A stretch of DNA of 64,000 nt from Thalassobius sp965218685 (GTDB lineage Bacteria; Pseudomonadota; Alphaproteobacteria; Rhodobacterales; Rhodobacteraceae), in contig NZ_OZ244657.1 of assembly GCF_965218685.1 (NCBI RefSeq), positions 2,108,001 to 2,172,000 of the forward strand, written 5' to 3'. Below are positions 61,253 to 64,000 of this stretch, in pieces (within the stretch, counting starts at the first letter, position 1; every line of letters begins with the position of its first letter). The position numbers were made by a program, and so were the translations under genes. Below the pieces are notes generated by a model, which worked only from the letters and a program-made list of their open reading frames with translations, searched no databases and was not told where the DNA came from.

Positions 61253-63493
61253 TTAGGCAAGCAGGTCGAATTGATCAATCAACGGCAACGAGCGTGCGCG
61301 CTGGCCGGTCAGATCGAACAAAGCGTTCGCCAGCGCCGGTTTAGCGGGCGGTGTGCCCGGTTCTCCAACGCCCGAGATATGCGGTTTGTTCTGCAAAATC
61401 CGCGTTTCGATCCTGGGTACGTTATGCATCCGAACCGCGTCGAAATCGGGGAAATTCTGCTGCTCTACCGCGCCTTCTTCGAATGTGATCTGTTCATGAA
61501 TGGCGGCGGACAGGCCATAGATCAGACCGCCCTCAAGCTGGGCCTGGACGATCGAGGGGTCCAGCACCGTGCCCACATCTGCGGCGATCCAGGCGTTGGT
61601 GATCTTGATCCCGTCCTCTGTCTGCCGGACCTCGATCACCTCGGCCACCGGGGTGCCGAAGGAATAGGTGAAAGCCACACCGCGCCCTACGCCCTCCGGC
61701 GTTTTACCGGTCCAGCCGGACATGTCGCGCACCGCCTTCAGGCAGGCGGCCGAGATCGGGTCTTCGTTCTCCATCATCTCCAGTCGGAATGCCATCGGGT
61801 CACGGCCTGCAGCGTGGGCCAGCTCGTCAATGAATGTCTCGTGGAAGAACCCGTTGAACGACGCCCCAACCGAGCGCCAGAAGCCCACGGGCAGGTCCAG
61901 ATCGGCGACGTATCCGCGGACCCGGTAGTTTGGAATCTGATAGGGCTGGTCAAAGCTGCCTTCGACCAACACCTTGTCAGGGCCGGCCATCGGAAGACCC
62001 GTCATTCGCCCTCCAGCCTGCACAGTGGCCGACTGCCCGGCGATCTGGCCGTCCAGAAGAACAGCCTTGCCATCTTTCACCGCCCCCCGGAACCGCGCGA
62101 TGGCGCCGGGGCGATAAAAATCATGGGTCATGTCCTGCTCGCGCGACCAGGTCAGCTGAACCGGGGTGCCTTTCATCGCGAGGGCCAGACTGGTCGCGTA
62201 TTGGGCATAGTCCACCTCTCCGCGCCGACCGAAGCCGCCGCCCATATAGGTGGTGTGCACCTCGACCTGCTCAGGCTCCAGCCCGGCGATATTGGCGCAT
62301 TTGTCCCGGACGATTACGGGCGACTGGTTGCCCGCCCAGATGGTCAGCGCATCGCCCGTATAAAGCGCCGTGGCGTTCATCGGCTCCATCGTGGCGTGGG
62401 CCAGATAGGGCAGGTGATACTCGGCGGTGATCTCGGTCGCGCCGGCGGGCAGGGTGTCTGCGTCCCCGTCATCGCGCAGCTTCGAGTTCGCCTTGCCCGT
62501 GAACGCTTCGGCGATCTTGCTGTTGATGGCCTCCATCGTCTGGGGATGCGGGCCGGTGCCCCAGGTGATCTCGACCGCCTCGGCTGCTTGCATGGCAATC
62601 CAGGTGTTGCTGGCGACAACGGCGATGCCGTCGCCCAGATCAACGATCTTTTCAACGCCCGGCATGGCCAGGGCATCGGTTGCGTCAAAGCCTATCATGG
62701 TGCCGTCCAGATGCGGGTTGGTGCGCAGCGCCGCAAACTTCATCCCCTCTACGCGGACATCGATCCCGAAAGTCGCGGTGCCCGTGGATTTTTCCACCAT
62801 GTCGACACGCGGAATGGATTTGCCCAGTTGCTTCCACTCGCTGGAGGGACGCAGAGGCACTTGCTTAGGGCTGACCTCGGCAGCCTCGGCGGCAAGATCG
62901 ACATAGCTGATCCGGGTGCCATCGGGCAGGATCACGTGTCCTTGCCCGGTTTTTAGGCGCGACATAGCGACGCCAGAGCGATTTGCAGCGGCTTGTTTGA
63001 GCGCCTCGCGGGCACTGGCTCCGGCCGCGCGCATCTTTTCGTAGCCATCCACGATCGAAGTCGAGCCCCCGGTGATCTGCAGCGACAACAGTTTGCCCGC
63101 CTTGCCCACGGCCCGGGCGACGCCGTGCATGAAGTCGCTTTTGGCGTATTCCTTGCCGGGCAGGGCAGCGCCCAGAACCGCCTGGTTGAAATAGGCCTGA
63201 GCGGGCGGGCCGTGCAGAGTGCGGATGTCAGCCATGTCCACGTCCAGCTCTTCTGCGACCAGCGCCGCCAGCGTGGTATGCACACCCTGACCCATTTCGG
63301 CACGCGGAGTGATGATGGTGACCCCGTTCTGGTCAATGATGACATAGGGGTTCAGGACGGTTTCGCCCGCATCAGCGGTCAGCGGGTTTTCGGGCGTCTG
63401 GTTGATCTTGTAGACCCCAAAAGCGACACCCCCGGCGATTGCGGCGGACCCGATCAGGAACGAGCGACGGGCAATTTTTCCAATGCTGGCCAT
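61253..63493 (-). CDS. iorB: Isoquinoline 1-oxidoreductase-like molybdoenzyme, large subunit
   Basis: This is a 746-residue molybdenum-cofactor subunit of the xanthine oxidase family. The N-terminus has a twin-arginine signal, Arg9-Arg10-SFLIG, then a hydrophobic stretch, so it is exported folded. Moco-binding stretches are TYMGGGFGRRGEVDYA and GFWRSVGASFNGFFHE, and the probable catalytic Glu is at 711 in GEPGTPPAKPALANAL. It ends with 3 bases between its start and the iorA stop. The substrate is probably an aldehyde or N-heterocycle, but is not predictable. Confidence 0.93.
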   Translation of the reverse strand: MASIGKIARRSFLIGSAAIAGGVAFGVYKINQTPENPLTADAGETVLNPYVIIDQNGVTIITPRAEMGQGVHTTLAALVAEELDVDMADIRTLHGPPAQAYFNQAVLGAALPGKEYAKSDFMHGVARAVGKAGKLLSLQITGGSTSIVDGYEKMRAAGASAREALKQAAANRSGVAMSRLKTGQGHVILPDGTRISYVDLAAEAAEVSPKQVPLRPSSEWKQLGKSIPRVDMVEKSTGTATFGIDVRVEGMKFAALRTNPHLDGTMIGFDATDALAMPGVEKIVDLGDGIAVVASNTWIAMQAAEAVEITWGTGPHPQTMEAINSKIAEAFTGKANSKLRDDGDADTLPAGATEITAEYHLPYLAHATMEPMNATALYTGDALTIWAGNQSPVIVRDKCANIAGLEPEQVEVHTTYMGGGFGRRGEVDYAQYATSLALAMKGTPVQLTWSREQDMTHDFYRPGAIARFRGAVKDGKAVLLDGQIAGQSATVQAGGRMTGLPMAGPDKVLVEGSFDQPYQIPNYRVRGYVADLDLPVGFWRSVGASFNGFFHETFIDELAHAAGRDPMAFRLEMMENEDPISAACLKAVRDMSGWTGKTPEGVGRGVAFTYSFGTPVAEVIEVRQTEDGIKITNAWIAADVGTVLDPSIVQAQLEGGLIYGLSAAIHEQITFEEGAVEQQNFPDFDAVRMHNVPRIETRILQNKPHISGVGEPGTPPAKPALANALFDLTGQRARSLPLIDQFDLLA

Positions 63494-63496
63494 GAG

Positions 63497-63958
63497 TTAA
63501 CCCTCCAGGTTGGCGGCTGCGTCGTGTATGGCGGCGCGGATGCGGGGATAGGTGCCACAGCGGCACAGATTGCCCTGCATGGCCTCGTCGATCTGACTGT
63601 CCGAGGGGTTCGGCACCTCGGACAGCAACGCTGCGGCCTGCATGATCTGGCCCGATTGGCAGTAACCGCATTGCGCGACCTGATGTTTGACCCAGGCAGT
63701 TTGCAACGCATGCATGGCGTCCGGAGTGCCCAGCCCCTCGATTGTTGTAACCTCGCCTTCGACATCGGACAGGGGTACCTGACAGCTGCGAACAGCTTCG
63801 CCGTCGATCTGTACGGTGCATGCCCCGCAGGCGGCCACGCCGCAGCCAAATTTCGTGCCGGTCAGGCCGACCTCGTCCCTCAGCACCCACAAAAGGGGCG
63901 CATCATCGGGAAGGTCAATCTGGTGGCTTTTGCCGTTGATTGTCAGCGTTTTCGACAT
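63497..63958 (-). CDS. iorA: Isoquinoline 1-oxidoreductase-like 2Fe-2S small subunit
   Basis: This 153-residue subunit has two [2Fe-2S] clusters. The plant-ferredoxin-type N-terminal domain holds the FGCGVAACGACTV cysteines plus a Cys in RSCQVPL. The C-terminal helical domain has QCGYCQSGQI and GNLCRCGTYPRIR. It passes electrons from the molybdenum site in iorB. The gene is first in the pair on the minus strand, with GGGAGCC just upstream (63966-63972). No cytochrome c subunit gene is visible, but the window ends here. Confidence 0.95.
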   Translation of the reverse strand: MSKTLTINGKSHQIDLPDDAPLLWVLRDEVGLTGTKFGCGVAACGACTVQIDGEAVRSCQVPLSDVEGEVTTIEGLGTPDAMHALQTAWVKHQVAQCGYCQSGQIMQAAALLSEVPNPSDSQIDEAMQGNLCRCGTYPRIRAAIHDAAANLEG

Positions 63959-64000
63959 GGCGATGGCTCCCTCATGAGCGGCAATGGATATACTGACAAA

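Overview
The window looks like the chromosome of a marine Rhodobacterales alphaproteobacterium of the Roseobacter/Ruegeria type. The evidence is a GC-rich sequence, alphaproteobacterial-type proteins throughout, a complete Rhodobacteraceae-style dcw (division and cell wall) cluster, a DUF2484 gene beside murB, aerobic cobaltochelatase genes (cobS, cobT), and a DUF1127 gene followed by anti-Shine-Dalgarno hairpin RNAs of the CcsR/cuckoo type. The genus is inferred from protein character only. No insertion sequence, prophage or CRISPR array was seen.

Layout. 1-760: tail of an unidentified gene with its terminator, then two identical tRNA-Gly(GCC) genes on the minus strand. 761-8191: pyruvate carboxylase and an FMN-dependent 2-hydroxyacid dehydrogenase (both minus), then a UvrD/PcrA helicase (plus). 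8282-8881 (minus): a 72-aa DUF1127 protein gene followed by eight hairpins, each showing CCUCCUCCC in its loop. Spacing and stem similarity group them into four two-hairpin RNAs, and the last hairpin doubles as a terminator. This matches the CcsR1-4 locus of Rhodobacter sphaeroides and is the most notable element in the window. 9154-10227: mrp/apbC. 10228-10948: a long non-coding region with three arrays of GGGA-type motifs at about one-helical-turn spacing, probably MraZ-binding regions controlling the dcw cluster.

10949-32669: mraZ-rsmH-ftsL-ftsI-murE-murF-mraY-murD-[antisense flavoprotein]-ftsW-murG-murC-[APC permease]-[DUF2484]-murB-ddl-ftsQ-ftsA-ftsZ, ended by a strong terminator. Most genes overlap or nearly abut, so peptidoglycan precursor synthesis and divisome assembly are made together. 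32883-36443: lpxC, bamD and recN (outer-membrane biogenesis and DNA repair).

36450-52249 is mixed housekeeping: an FAD-linked hydroxyacid oxidase, a ClC channel, DUF427, an M24B aminopeptidase, cobT, a small exported protein, cobS, a DnaJ-domain protein, DUF4177, a small Zn-binding-like protein, a thioesterase, a sulfotransferase-like protein, gatB and two uncharacterised proteins. 52368-64000: pepN (minus) divergent from malate synthase G, a GlcG/HbpS-like protein and a class I glutamine amidotransferase-fold hydrolase. Then on the minus strand come a large RTX-repeat protein with a C-terminal Hint domain and an isoquinoline-oxidoreductase-like molybdoenzyme (iorB, iorA).

All calls are from reading the sequence. 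No database search, RNA folding program or expression data was used.
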